Positions 32,701-44,544 of a stretch of 64,000 nucleotides of DNA are shown piece by piece. Source of the stretch: Aquila chrysaetos chrysaetos (taxonomy: Eukaryota > Chordata > Aves > Accipitriformes > Accipitridae); NCBI RefSeq assembly GCF_900496995.4, contig NC_044018.1, positions 28,488,858 to 28,552,857 on the forward strand, read 5' to 3'. Positions within the stretch are counted from its first letter, which is position 1. The number at the start of each line of letters is the position of its first letter. Made by a program: the position numbers and the translations under genes. Under the pieces are notes generated by a model, which saw only the letters and a list, made by a program, of their open reading frames with translations, was not told where the DNA came from and ran no database searches.

Positions 32701-35700
32701 TGGCGAAAATATTGGTGACCTTGACCTGAGCAAGACTTCAAATTCCTGCCAAGCCTCTCCTGGAGGGTAAACGAGCTCCTGGCCTCTCTGCTTGGAGCAG
32801 GGGGGAAAGGGTTAGGGGCTGGCTTGTTGGTGGAGGTGAGCAGGCTGGTACCACAAGGAAGAGGACAGGCGTTTATCGGTGCGACACGGATGTCATGCTG
32901 CATGCGTCTGTCTTTGCAGCAGCTCTGCACTGATGCACAAGTGGCGCAGGAGTCGCATTGCCAGAGGAGCTGGGCTTCAGTCTGAAATACAAACTCTGTT
33001 GTCTCTTAGCTTTGAAGCAAGAAATGTGTGTGTTTTGGGTGGATAGGGAGGCTAACTTGAAAAAAGCTTTAGCAGAAGCAGGTGTCAGGTCCTTTTCTCA
33101 GACTACTCAGTCTGCTTTAATGGTCCTTAGCAGTTTTGCAGAGAGATGTCAGGGTACGTGTTTTTTTTTTTTTTAACTAAAAAAAGCTCAAAGCTCTTCT
33201 TAGGAGGAGGAACTAAATACCAAATGCATCATCTCTGTGTAGCCAGAACTGAAATGAATCTGTCTGACAAATCTCTTTGCAGCGACGTCCTTGCCCTGCC
33301 CATCTTCAAGCAGGAAGAATCAAGTTTGCCTCCTGAAAACGAGAACAAAATTCTGCCTTTCCAGTACGTGCTGTGTGCTGCCACTTCCCCCGCTGTCAAG
33401 CTCCACGATGAAACACTCACCTATCTCAACCAAGGTGAGACAAGCCCTATGCCCTCTGCAGGCTGTCTGTGCCTCGTGTAAACACCCTAAAAAATTAAAT
33501 TCTGCCTTTGGAAATTTCCCCTTGGGAATGGAAAGCACCTCAATAGTAAACTCCAGATTGCTCCTGTTTGGAAGTGCTACCTCCTTTGCCTTGCTGCCTG
33601 CCCTCTGCTTATGGCGGTGAATCGCCTCTAGGATTTAACCTAATGCAGATCTGTGCGATGTAAGGTGGTTAACTGGTGTATCCGTGCTGGGGTGCTCTGC
33701 AGTGGGTGTGTTTTACAAGTTCAAGCTGTACCCGCTGCTTTCAAGTAGAACTGGAAGATCAGGGTTGGCAACCAAAGCCAGATGAAGCTTGTGTAATCAA
33801 TTTCATCCCTGTTCTTGGTCTTGGGTTAATAAGGGTAATTCCTGGAAAGTACTGCTGCAGGAAGGGGGAGGATTATCTCTTCCTGGAGAGGGGTGTTACA
33901 GCTGTGGCTCTAATGGCTCATGTTTGTATGACCCCCTCACTAAAACATGGCAAGAAGATCAAGTAGCATGGCTAGTGTGGCAGAAAAACATGTCAAAATG
34001 CCAGAGGAAGGGCAGCAGCGAAGGTCCATCCCCAACTAACTGCCAGGTGCCCTTGTCTTCTTTCCCTCAGGGCAGTCCTATGAAATCCGGATGCTGGACA
34101 ACAGAAAGATTGGGGAGCTGCCGGAGATAAATGGGAAACTGGTAAAGGTAAGCAGAGAGCACAGGTACTCGTGTCCAGCTGGGGCCATCCCCTGCTGCAG
34201 GGAGCCGTAGGTAGCAGCGAGCGAGGTCTTGTACTGCAGGAGACTCCATGACAGAGTGTGTGGGATAGATCTGGCTTGATTGGGGGTTTATTTTCCCTTT
34301 CCCCTTCTCCCACCTTGTTGAGACCAGCCTGGCTGGTGGTATCCAGCCAGTCTCATGGGGCCAGGGGTCAAGCCAAGAGGCGATTGCTAATGGCTTAGTG
34401 TTCAGGAAGGATAAGCTGCAGCCTTCATGCTTCTGTCCTAAGGGTCCGTCTGGGCTTTCTTTTATTGCTTTGGCTTCTCCATGAAGCCTTCAGGCCCCTC
34501 TGTGACTGGGAAATGCCTTGCAGCTTGAAGACTGCCAGGTTTCCTGGGGCAGCTCCAGGCACTGACTGTTTCTCCCCTCTAGAGCATTTTCCGGGTGGTG
34601 TTTCATGACCGGCGGCTGCAGTACACGGAGCATCAGCAGCTGGAGGGCTGGCGGTGGAACAGGCCTGGGGACAGGATACTGGACATAGGTGAGTTCCCAT
34701 GGCAGCACTTTGGCTGGTGCTGGAGGAGATGTGGGTGCCTGAAGTGCCCCCAGCCAGGCTCCCGGTCCCTTGACTTTAAGGGACAAAGTGCTGTCACGAT
34801 TCTGCACTTTGAGAGACTTGGTTGGTTCTTCTATATGTTCCCTGTGAATCTCTTCCTTCTTCTCCTACTACAAATGGCAGCTTGTTCTCCATCTCTGCCC
34901 CTACAGATATCCCAATGTCTGTGGGCATCATTGACCCTAGAGCAAACCCAACCCAGCTCAACACAGTGGAGTTTCTATGGGATCCTTCAAAGAGGACTTC
35001 TGTGTTTATCCAGGTAAGAGGAGAAGTGGGGAAACTCCTGTTGTGGGGGTCTAGGGGAAAAAAAAATAAGTTTTCCAAGGGGGAAGATGGTGCTGCTTTT
35101 TAACTCAGAGTAGTAAAATAGCAGCCAGATGCTGCAGTGGTAGAAGGATGTCAACTAAAATACACCCTACCTCCAGCCTCAAGTGATGCAAGAGAACAGC
35201 GGTTCATGCCCTAGCAAGGGACAGGCACAGCTGACCACCAATAAGTTTTTATACGTTTGTGGTGGTTTAGGTCCCTCTGGTTTCATGATTTGGGTCTCCA
35301 TCTTGCTTAGATGTTTTTGCACATCTCACCAGCTGCCTAAAATACCTCTTGGAAGTCTGGCCCTCCCGCCTAGAATAACAGGCTGCAGCGTGTGGAGGCT
35401 GGGAACTCTCTGCCCTGCTGATCCGGGGCTTGCCTGTAACATTAAGAGGTTGCAAAACTTGTTGAAAGAATGTGGCTCCACCTCTGCTGTGGCATCCCCT
35501 TAACTCCTTACTGCTGGGGGTACCTGGTGTGGTCCTATCCCAGCTCTGTATTTCGCCCTTCTCAGCAGGCTGCCCTTTACGTCAGCACTGTCCTGGCTCC
35601 CACGAGAGGAATGGGAGGTTTGTGGTCAGTCAAACACGGCAGAATTACTAACCGCAGGATGCTTTGCCTTCCCCCAGGTTCACTGTATCAGCACAGAGTT

Positions 35701-38700
35701 CACCATGCGGAAGCACGGAGGAGAGAAGGGGGTACCCTTTCGGGTCCAGATAGACACGTTCAAGGAGAACGAGAATGGAGAGTACACAGAGCACCTGCAC
35801 TCTGCCAGCTGCCAGATCAAGGTCTTCAAGGTACCTCGGCCCGTTGGTGGCCTTTCCCTGCTAGGAAACAAACTGGGAGTCAGTCCCAATTCACGCTGCA
35901 GCCCCAGTGAACATCACGAGTGCAGGACAGTGGCTGAGCTTGCCTGCAAAAGGGCCTCTCGGTCCTTCTGGTCTTGTGTTGCTGCTCTCTCCCTGGTTCC
36001 TCTCTGTCAATCGAGTCCAGATGCCGTTGAGGCTACAAAACCAGTAAGCCAACAACAATGTAGAGGGAGAACATGGGTTGTGTTGCCTCTGTCTGAAACC
36101 TCCCACGTTTAGTCTTGAGTCTTATCAGCTTCGGAGATCCTCCAAGGAGCTTTGGTGTCTGTCTGAACTCCTTGCTTTATTATTACCTGTTGCTGATGGT
36201 CCGTCTGCATCTGATGGTCCATCTGCATCCGGCCTCTCCGGCAACGCAGGTGTCTGGTCCCTGTTGCAAATAGTTCAGAGAAACCCAAAGCCATGATCTG
36301 GCAGTGGCAGCTGCAGCAGCCTGATGGCGTGGGTGGCTGAGAAGGGTCGTTCATGCAGCAGCGCCCAGGTGCCGTGCAGCGGGGGTGGCTGCGCAGGGAA
36401 TATGCAGGGGGGCATGCCATGCCCGTGCTCTCCAGTATGCTGAGGTTGCCTCCGTTACGCTGTCCTCCCTGTAACACCCTGCAAAATCTTGTTCGTGGCT
36501 CTTCTCTTCTTCCCCCTTTAGGGGCATTTGGCACTCAGTGGGGTCAGTCGCCTGGCCGGGCGCCTGTGCTGCTTTGCAGTTCTGCTGTGAAGTTGCTGTG
36601 GTATATCGGGCAGCGTGCCCTGCTGCTGTTGACTTGGCATCTTGCCCCTTCTCTCTCTTCTCTTTTGCCTATTTGGATTTTAACATTTCAAAGGCAGGGG
36701 TGTGATTTGTTAGGGCTTGTTTGAGCTCTGGCTGGTATCTCGATGCAAATAGCCTAAGCGGATGGCTGCAGAGTTGGGAGTTAAGGGATAAGGCTGGTTG
36801 CAAACAAACACTTGGAGGATAGTGAGATTGCGAGGCATCTGGCACTGCATTTCTACTGAGCTTCAGCTCTTTGTGCCAGGGGATGGGGTTTGTTTTGGGG
36901 TTTTTTTGGCTCTGATAACCTTGAACTAGGAAAACCGAAAGCAGTGAAGCTGTGGCTTCAGGGCACGGTCTCCCTGCAGAGGATGGTCTCTGATGGTCTC
37001 AGCCTTATCTCCTGCTCATCTGACACAGCTGCCCTCGTGGGGTCAGGGCTGCTGTTTGAGCAGCAGACTCACCGTGCGTGTGTTTCCCTGTGCCTGCTTT
37101 GAGTCCTGTTTGCCACAGGGTGTCCTTTGTGGGTTAACATGATTCAGGCTCCTGCCCTGCCCTTTCCTTTCTCCCCTCTGCCCCTCAAAGCTGGGAGCAT
37201 TTCAGTGCTTTCAGAATAGCTGCTGAGGGCCCATGCTCGTTGGTGTCTGGAGCACAGATCCTTTCTAGCCACCAGAAGCAGCAGTGCTCACCATGGGAAG
37301 ATAAGAGCAACCATTAGATTTTCATGGCAGAAACTGGCTAATGAAGCCACAGCTAAGCAGCACCTCCTCGCCCAGCTCGGAGCGTGGTGGTAGCTTGTTC
37401 AGGTCTCAGCTTTGCTGTCCAGAGGAAAAGAGATTTGGAGCTTGGGGGAGCGGGAGGGCTGTGGTACATGGCTGTGTTGCAGTCCTAAAGCTTCCCCGCC
37501 GGTGCCGTGGATGCGTTCATCCACTCGGGAGGTGTCCGCACGTTGGCAGGCAGCTGTGTTGGTCCACCAAGGCCAAATTCCTTCCACTTGCGAGTGCAGG
37601 CAGAGACCGTGCACGGCCAAGTTTTAAGGGAATTTCTTTAGGGTTCTGCCGAGGGGAGCACCAGGATAGCTTTGGTGGTTATAATGGCGCGCTCTGACTT
37701 GCTGCTTTCCTTAGGGCTTTGAGCATTTGATAAAGGCAGCGAGTAAAATCGTCTTAATCTTGCATATAAGAAAGTGCATGGTTTTTTCGAGGTTGTGGCA
37801 AAGGCAAGGACATAATTGAGCTCTCGTGTTCTGGTGCAGTTTGTGCCACTGAAATGCCACCTCTCCAAGTGGTTGATGAAGGTGCAGAAGACACAGCTCA
37901 GATGTGATACCAGTAGCTGGCCTTTGTCCCCTTAGAGCCAATGTATGCTGTCAGGAGAAGTGTCTTCTGAAAAATGTTTCACCTCCTTGTTCAGATGTTC
38001 TGGGCCCCATTTTGGGGGTGTGGATAGATCAGGATATTGGGGTAGTTACAGAATTGATGCTGTCGCCATAGTTAATTCTCTGGGCAGATGGTCCGAGCCC
38101 CCTTCCTTTTCCCTCTGTAAGGCAACAAGTGGGTGAGTAGAAGGACGAGTTGCCTTTTCTGGTTCTTGCATTTCTTGCACATCTATCCAGCCAGCTGCTG
38201 CCACCCTTCCATGCTGCTGATCTAACAGGAGTGTCTCCTTTCCAGCCCAAAGGAGCTGATCGGAAGCAGAAGACGGACAGGGAAAAGATGGAGAAGCGAA
38301 CGCCTCATGAGAAAGAGAAATACCAGCCTTCCTACGAAACTACAATACTCACAGAGGTGGGGTGCTGGCATCATTGTTTTAACAAAACCTGGCTTGCCTT
38401 GCTCGCAGGTGGCAAGTAACTGGCTGTTCTGCTGCGAAATGTTTGGCCAAGTTGTTAATAGCTGCAAGACAAAAGCAAGATAAATTTTGTAGGCAGAGGA
38501 CGTGTTGCTTACTAGACCTGAAAAAGGTCTCTTGTGCATGGAAACGTGATGTTTTTTTCCCCACTGTAATAGATCATTTAATAAAAGATTTTACTTCTCC
38601 CTGCAAGCTTCATTTTGCCTGTGTGGCAACTGGCCACCGAGGCTGTGAGCTGGCAGAAAACCCCGTTGTTTCCTCCCTGTGCTAGTGGACAGTGTCAATG

Positions 38701-41700
38701 TATTAAAATGTGATCGTCTGAGGGGTCGGTGCTGAACAGCCCTGGGGAGGGAGCCCTCGTCCTACCCTGGCTAAATTTGGGGATGCTTGTCAGTGCCCGA
38801 TCCAGGCTCGATCTGCTGCACAGAGGTGCCCAGGCCAGCGGGCGCCATGTGTGTCAGCCGAGTGCCAGAGCGATGGTTTAGATCCCACATCTCACTGCGT
38901 TTGAATTTTGTGACTTTTGGCCTTTTGAGATTAAGAATCACTAAATCTGAGCTTTGTGACCATCTGCAGTGAATTGGCATGGCTTCTTTTAATCCCCTAC
39001 TTTATTCTTTAATTCTGTTTCATAGTCGGTTGTCAGTCAGCAAATAGCTGTTAACCTGTGCTGACCAGAGCAGATGTGCGTGATTGTTCAAAGCAATCCT
39101 GTGACTCTTCTGGCTTTTCCTTTCTAGTGTTCTCCCTGGCCAGAGATAACGTACGTCAATAATGCGCCGTCCCCTGGCTTCAACAGTTCCCACAGCAGTT
39201 TTTCCATTGGCGAAGGGTAAGTCCGGAGCAGAGGCTAGCTGGCTATCGATTTCTGCCTTGCACGAGAGATTGATGTGTCTGAGCTGGCAGTGACCGTTAG
39301 CGAAAGGAAGGGCCTGATTCCAAGGTGTACAGGGGGGTGGAAGCGGCTGAAGAGGCTATGTCAGTGGGGGAAAATCAAATTAAAGCCCTTGAAGCTGAGC
39401 GCTGTTACCTCTCTTGGCTGCAGCAAAGCTCAGCTCTTGCATGAGAAGCCTGCATGCATTTGAGCAGCAGTTCAGCTTCCAGCCTGCTTCTCTCTGCCTT
39501 TCCCCATCGCGTTAATACTCCAGCATAAGCCGTTCGTTCTTGCGAAGTATTGCACTGCAACAATGATGGTGTTGCCGCAGCCACGTAGCTGTCTGTCCCT
39601 GTGTTTTGGTGGTCTTGGTTATGGGACTTGGAGGGTGGTGGTTGCTGCCTGCCGGGATCCTGTGCCGGAAGGGGAAGAGCGGCGCTAACCTTGTGTTCTG
39701 CTCTGTCTGGCTCTCTTCCCCAACCTAGCAATGGCTCTCCAAACCATCAGCCCGAGCCACCCCCTCCGATCGCAGATGTAAGTCACACCTCAGAGCTTAT
39801 GCTTGTGGTAAGGATGGTGCACAGGTCAGAAAATGGGATTTGGGGATGGAGCGGGGGTGGGTTTGTGGGTGGCTGTAGTTTGCTGGGGAAGAGACTGCTC
39901 TAGTTTAACATCTTTGGGGAATTATAACTTCTTTTTGACTCCTAGCTGGAAAAAGAGGTGACAGGGTGAAAAATGTCCAGTACAGCCATGCGGAGTTGTG
40001 AGCAAGGAGCAAGCTTTTTGTAGCTCGCTGTGACCTTTACTTATTGCCTTGATCTTCACTGTGCTTTCGCCTTTGCTTCCTTCCTCTTTCTTTGTCCCTC
40101 TGAAGCCTTTTAAATCAAAACCTGTCCAGGCTGCAGCCTGTATTGTGCGTGTGCTGTGAGCCTGGCTCACTAGGGTCTCGATTTAAGACTGTGATTATAA
40201 ACACTGGCTGAGCTGATCTGTGCTCGTTCCTCAGTGGAAATGCTTCCACGTCACCTCTGAGGCTGTGACCCTTCTTTTCCTACATTGCAGAACCTCTTGC
40301 CCACCAGCACGCCCCAGGAGGCCCAGCAGTGGCTGCACCGAAACCGCTTCTCCACTTTTTCTCGGCTTTTCAGAAACTTCTCAGGTAGGTTACGACATTC
40401 CCTCCGTGTCTGCCCCTTCTCTGTGCCAAGTCGCTCTGCCTCCTCTTGCTCCTGAGGCTATCTTCATGTTACCATTGCAAATATAAATGTTTTTTTAAAT
40501 TTTTGTAACACAATAAAATGTGGCTCCCTGAAAGCTGTGTTCTTCATTTCTCACCTCGCTCTCAGCTGGCAAAATAGTGGGGACTGGGGTGGTTTCTCTT
40601 CCAAGAGCTTGCAGCACCCTCTGATCTTACAACAAGCTGAGAAATGCTGATCTGGGGGAAAGCACTGTATGTGAAGAAATGCTTCACATTTCTTTTCCTC
40701 TCCTTCCCTGGTGATACGGCCTCTGTTATCCAGGGTCACCGAGGTGCTAGATAGCCAGCTGTAAATGATAATACGGGACACAGGGTTGTACCGAAACACG
40801 CTCTTGCAGAACCAGTCTGGAAAAAAAATCTTGCAAGCATCCTTCTGGGGGAAGCAGGGGGAGATTGTTAGCAGAAGGCAGAAGCAATTTGGGAATGGGG
40901 TGAGCTCTGTGGGCAGGAGGAGGGGGAACTGGCACAGCTGTGGTGCCCAGAGCCCCTCCATCCCAGACACTTTGGGCTGAATTGTGTGACTTTCTCTCCT
41001 TTTGATTTTTAAAACTGTAGGTGCAGACTTACTGAAGCTGACCAGAGAAGACGTTATCCAGATCTGCGGCCCTGCAGACGGCATCAGGCTCTTCAACGCA
41101 TTAAAAGGACGGTATGTTGTTTGCTTAAAAGCTGATTGTGGATGGTAGGTAAATTGTATTTGTTTTAGCCTGTTTGCTTGGCTCTTGCTGTTAGAGAGAA
41201 CAGAGTTTCATTAACCTTCCTGAACCTCATTCAGTCAAATTTGATAACTTAGCCAGCAGGGTAACCACTCCAGAGACAATTTGGGGAAGAAAATCCATGT
41301 GGGAGGGAAGTGTTAGAAATTATCTTACTGTTTGAGTGTCAGAGAATCCAGCCACAAGCCAGAAAGAAAGTCCTGCCGATACAGTACTTGTGTCCTCCAT
41401 CCTCTGAACTGCCTCTAAGTGGAATTACCTTCCCGGAAAGGGAATATTCCTTTGCACCTTTCCCTGAAGAAGCAGGGACTCATGTTTAACTCTGACCTCC
41501 TATCTGAGCTGGAGCATTTCAGAAGGCGCCGCTGCAGCCGGGCAGAGACGCACAGGGTGGGCTGTATTCTGGAGGGAAGGTCTGGGGAGGGATTGGCATG
41601 GCTCTCCGATATGAGGCAGCAAGAGCTACACGGGTGGGAAGCATTCCAGGAGGTTAATGTACTGCCTCCGATGGCTCAGGAGATAGCGGGGAAACGTGGT

Positions 41701-44544
41701 CGCACTGTGCTGGGGGAGAAAGGCATGAAGGACAGGAGACGATGCCGGCTTTTGCACTGCAAAATGAGACTCTGAACGAGAAGGAGCGTGCATGTTGCCA
41801 GCAGAGCTCGGTCTGAACCACGGCCGCTCTGTCCTCAGGAATGGACCGTCCGAGTTAGCTGCTCGGTAGCCAGCTGGCACCATGTCCCCGTGCCGACTTT
41901 GTCCCCTTCTCGCAAAAACCTTTACTGCATCAGCAAGGTGGGGATTACCACGACGGTTTTGCTTCAAGATGAGTTTGTCGATCTCTTTTCATTGAGGATA
42001 CTGGGGAGGGAAGAGCGCTGGCAAAGTGTCGGGATCTAGAGGTGTCCTTGGGTAAATACGATGGCGTTCACTCACTGCTCTGTCCATAGGATGGTGCGGC
42101 CCAGACTGACCATCTATGTGTGTCAGGAGTCCCAGCAGCTGAGGGACCTCCAGCAGAAACACGAGGACGGGGACACAGTAACCAGTACTTTTTTTGGTAA
42201 GGGTTTCGAAGCCTGGCTGGGGTCGCGTGGGCTTGGGGTTGGTGCTGACAGGGCGAGGGGGAAAAGAACAGCCAGGGGGTTCAGCAAACAGAAATGTGGT
42301 GGGAGGCTGTTTCCAGCCCCGCCACTGCTGCCCATGGGCGCTTCGCACCAGTTGCCTCCAATCCCCTCATCCCTACACCACTGCCTGGTGGGTTTTGGGC
42401 TGGCGAAAGGCCTCTCTTGCAGCCAGGGCTACTTGTGTTACCAGAGCCCACCGAGCCTGCACAGCAGCTCAAAGAGGGTCTGTGGCTTTTGTTTTCAGCT
42501 GCTATGCCTCGTGTTGGCTGCTGTCGTCCTCATCTCCTCACTGTGAGGAGGCAGCGAGCTCACGTGTGAGCTCACCTGCAACCGAATGCAAGCTGTGTAC
42601 ACAAACCAAGGGGTTGTACATGCTCCCCTTTGGTAAAGGTGCCGGAAGATCGCAGCGAACCCTTTTTACTTGCCCTGGTCCTACCAGCTGATTTTTCTCC
42701 TTGCCCACCAAATGGGCAGCTGCAGAATCTGACTGTCGGCATGTTGCCTGCTCTGAGCCGACAAATGATAGCTCCTGCGAGAATCCAGCATTGCCCAGAC
42801 AACAATGACTGACCTACATTTGTGGAGCAGCCAGGCGCTGGTTTATCCACCTCTGTGATTGGAGCGGGAAGTGCAAAAACAAACAGCTCGTCCTTTTCTT
42901 GCCCTGCTCCAATTCGGATCCTCTCACTTCCCCCCAGGACCTACCTTGCGGGAGTGGGGGAACAGGGGGCTCTGGGGAGGCACGAGGGCAGCGTTTCCAC
43001 CCTGCTGGGATTGAAAATGGCCAGGATTGGTACAAAACGCTGCTCAGCCGATGCTAGTCAAAATAGAAGCTTTTTGGGGCAAGGACTGCAGAAATACAGA
43101 AGCATTGCAGGACATTGACGACAGCCAAGTTACTGTGGAGCTGATGCTTGTATAGGTCAGGGCATGCTGCAGCCGTGTAGCAAGAGCAGACACCAGAGGC
43201 ATGCTGCAGTTGCATGTAGATTTAGCAGCTTGGGCTTGGAAAGATGATAGCTGCATGAGTCGGGCACAGCAGAGCGGGTGTTCAACCTGCTGAAAAGCAA
43301 CACTCGATAGATGGGCTGTGCACAGTCCCGTCCCAACGGGGCTGTGATGTTCCTGGGTAGAGAGCAGCCTGTTTGTGATGCTCCTCTAAGCATCCGCTCC
43401 CTGGGCTAGCATGCGTGGCACTAGCTGAAGCGTCTCTGCATCCACGGTGTAGATACCGACACTGCACTTGGCGTCTAGCTATAATAGTTCTTCTCCTCGC
43501 AGTGTACCACGCTATTTATCTGGAGGAACTGACGGCGGTGGAACTGACGGAAAAGCTGGCCCAGCTCTTCAGCATCTCTTCCCAACAGATCAGCCAGATT
43601 TACAAGCAAGGTCCGACGGGGATACACGTGCTGATCAGTGACGAGGTAACAACCTCTGGGTGCTCCTTATTTTCGACCTCTTGCGCCGGGTTGCTTCAGC
43701 TGGTTTGTGTCTGATTGTGCTCTGAGCTCCGCTGTGGAGGTTGCGCAGCACCCAGGGGAACGGGTCCCCCGGGCAGGTCTTCAGGAAGGGCCATGCTCGG
43801 TCACCTCCGGTTTCCGAAGGGTCAGAGTTAATTGTTGAAGCCTGTAGAGCCAAGGATGTTGGCACATAGGGATGCTGCTCTGCTGCCGGGGGCACCTCAC
43901 TTAAACCTGTGAGGTTTATCAGGCGTGAACAGCTCTCCCTGAGCGAGTCCGGGCTGTGTGCGTGCCCTCCTTCATGCTTGGGTTTCTTCTAGTGTTGCTA
44001 TGAAAGCAGGGAGGGGAATTGCTGTGAGGAGGACTTTGCTTTCAGACCTGCATCCCAGAATCCAATGGTTTCCTCTCTCGACTCGCTGGTTTGGACCTTC
44101 AGTTCTGGAGAGCTGGAGGAAGGAATAAATATTTATGGCTGGTGCCTTTCCTACCTCCCAGAGCACTAAGCTCCTGCCTGAGCAGCTTCTAGCCCTTTCG
44201 GTACTCTAAATCTATGCCCGTCGCTGACTGGCAGAACACAAAGCCTTCACTGAGGGCTGTGAAGCGCTTCTGCTGTGTTTAAGTACAGCCTCAGACTAAG
44301 ATGGCTTTCATGGCTTCTTTCAGATGATACAGAACTTCCAAGACGAATCCTGTTTCGTTCTGGACACCATGAAAGGTGCGTAAATGCCTGGGCTCCGTCT
44401 TGTATTTCCCTTCCATACTTCTTGGGGAGCTCTTGTGTCAGATCCACTCAACCCAGCAGATTCCTTTGCTGTTGCGAGTGGCTCATGACCTTTGCTTCTT
44501 TTGCAGCTGAAACCAATGATAGCTACCACATCATCTTAAAATAG
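26620..44544 (+). CDS. TFCP2: TFCP2 (LSF/CP2): grainyhead-family transcription factor, fifteen coding exons
   Basis: The exons are 26620-26741, 33283-33434, 34071-34147, 34583-34688, 34907-35013, 35678-35830, 38246-38356, 39128-39216, 39729-39777, 40291-40384, 41021-41111, 42090-42196, 43503-43645, 44324-44375 and 44507-44544. They sum to 1,491 bp (496 residues plus stop) and stay in frame throughout; human is 502. It starts [20 protein letters not shown]. The CP2/grainyhead DNA-binding domain spans about residues 60-280, with the signatures [38 protein letters not shown] and [24 protein letters not shown]-like domain spans about 325-385 ([20 protein letters not shown]) and a ubiquitin-like oligomerisation domain about 415-496, ending NDSYHIILK. 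It is a ubiquitous nuclear activator that binds paired CNRG-type sites as a dimer or tetramer. The glutamine tract of the mammalian protein near 400 is almost absent ([10 protein letters not shown]). Confidence 0.98.
26742..33282. other. TFCP2 intron 1
   Basis: A 6.5-kb intron in which I see no other gene. It contains an A-run near 31,341, a T14 run near 33,162 and moderate-GC unique sequence with scattered short chance frames. Regulatory elements may exist but are not identifiable here. Confidence 0.6.
33283..33434 (+). CDS. TFCP2: TFCP2 coding exon 2
   Basis: It encodes [20 protein letters not shown] and [20 protein letters not shown]; the start of the DNA-binding region. Acceptor CTTTGCAG, donor GTGAGA. 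Confidence 0.97.
34071..34147 (+). CDS. TFCP2: TFCP2 coding exon 3
   Basis: It encodes [20 protein letters not shown] and GKLVK. Acceptor CCCTCAG, donor GTAAGC, phase 0 end. Confidence 0.97.
34583..34688 (+). CDS. TFCP2: TFCP2 coding exon 4
   Basis: It encodes [20 protein letters not shown] and [15 protein letters not shown], core of the CP2 domain. The donor is GTGAGT, phase 1. Confidence 0.97.
34907..35013 (+). CDS. TFCP2: TFCP2 coding exon 5
   Basis: It encodes [20 protein letters not shown] and [15 protein letters not shown]. Acceptor CCCTACAG, donor GTAAGA. Confidence 0.97.
35678..35830 (+). CDS. TFCP2: TFCP2 coding exon 6
   Basis: It encodes [20 protein letters not shown] through [10 protein letters not shown], the conserved DNA-contacting part of the CP2 fold. 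Both borders are phase 0. Confidence 0.97.
35831..38245. other. TFCP2 intron 6
   Basis: No gene is seen. The only structured element is a two-copy 18-bp tandem repeat at 36,193-36,228 (CTGATGGTCCGTCTGCAT and a one-base variant). Confidence 0.6.
38246..38356 (+). CDS. TFCP2: TFCP2 coding exon 7
   Basis: It encodes [20 protein letters not shown] and [17 protein letters not shown]; highly basic, the end of the DNA-binding region. Phase 0 borders. Confidence 0.97.
39128..39216 (+). CDS. TFCP2: TFCP2 coding exon 8
   Basis: It encodes [20 protein letters not shown] and SHSSFSIGE. It ends phase 2 at GTAAGT. Confidence 0.96.
39729..39777 (+). CDS. TFCP2: TFCP2 coding exon 9 (49 bp)
   Basis: It encodes [16 protein letters not shown], the proline-rich linker before the SAM-like domain. 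Acceptor ACCTAG, donor GTAAGT. Confidence 0.95.
40291..40384 (+). CDS. TFCP2: TFCP2 coding exon 10 (start of SAM-like domain)
   Basis: It encodes [20 protein letters not shown] and [11 protein letters not shown]. The donor is GTAGGT, phase 1. Read-through into the intron gives a short alternative end (see the intronic poly(A) entry). Confidence 0.96.
40385..40540 (+). promoter_or_regulatory. TFCP2: Candidate intronic polyadenylation unit in TFCP2 intron 10
   Basis: If the exon 10 donor is not used, the frame continues for 23 codons to a TGA at 40,453-40,455. A canonical AATAAA follows at 40,512-40,517, preceded by a U-rich stretch and followed by a G/U-containing segment. This is the layout of a composite terminal exon. 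It would give a TFCP2 form with the DNA-binding domain but only half of the SAM-like domain and no oligomerisation domain. Confidence 0.35.
41021..41111 (+). CDS. TFCP2: TFCP2 coding exon 11 (end of SAM-like domain)
   Basis: It encodes [20 protein letters not shown] and IRLFNALKG. It ends phase 2 at GTATGT. Confidence 0.97.
42090..42196 (+). CDS. TFCP2: TFCP2 coding exon 12 (glutamine tract nearly absent)
   Basis: It encodes [20 protein letters not shown] and [15 protein letters not shown]. Mammals carry a longer glutamine run between the two halves. It ends phase 1 at GTAAGG. Confidence 0.95.
43503..43645 (+). CDS. TFCP2: TFCP2 coding exon 13
   Basis: It encodes [20 protein letters not shown] and [20 protein letters not shown]; the ubiquitin-like dimerisation region. 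Phase 0 end at GTAACA. Confidence 0.97.
44324..44375 (+). CDS. TFCP2: TFCP2 coding exon 14
   Basis: It encodes [17 protein letters not shown]; acceptor TTTCAG, donor GTGCGT, phase 1. Confidence 0.95.
44507..44544 (+). CDS. TFCP2: TFCP2 coding exon 15 and stop
   Basis: It encodes [11 protein letters not shown] after a split alanine; stop TAG at 44,542-44,544. This exactly matches the mammalian C-terminus. Confidence 0.97.
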
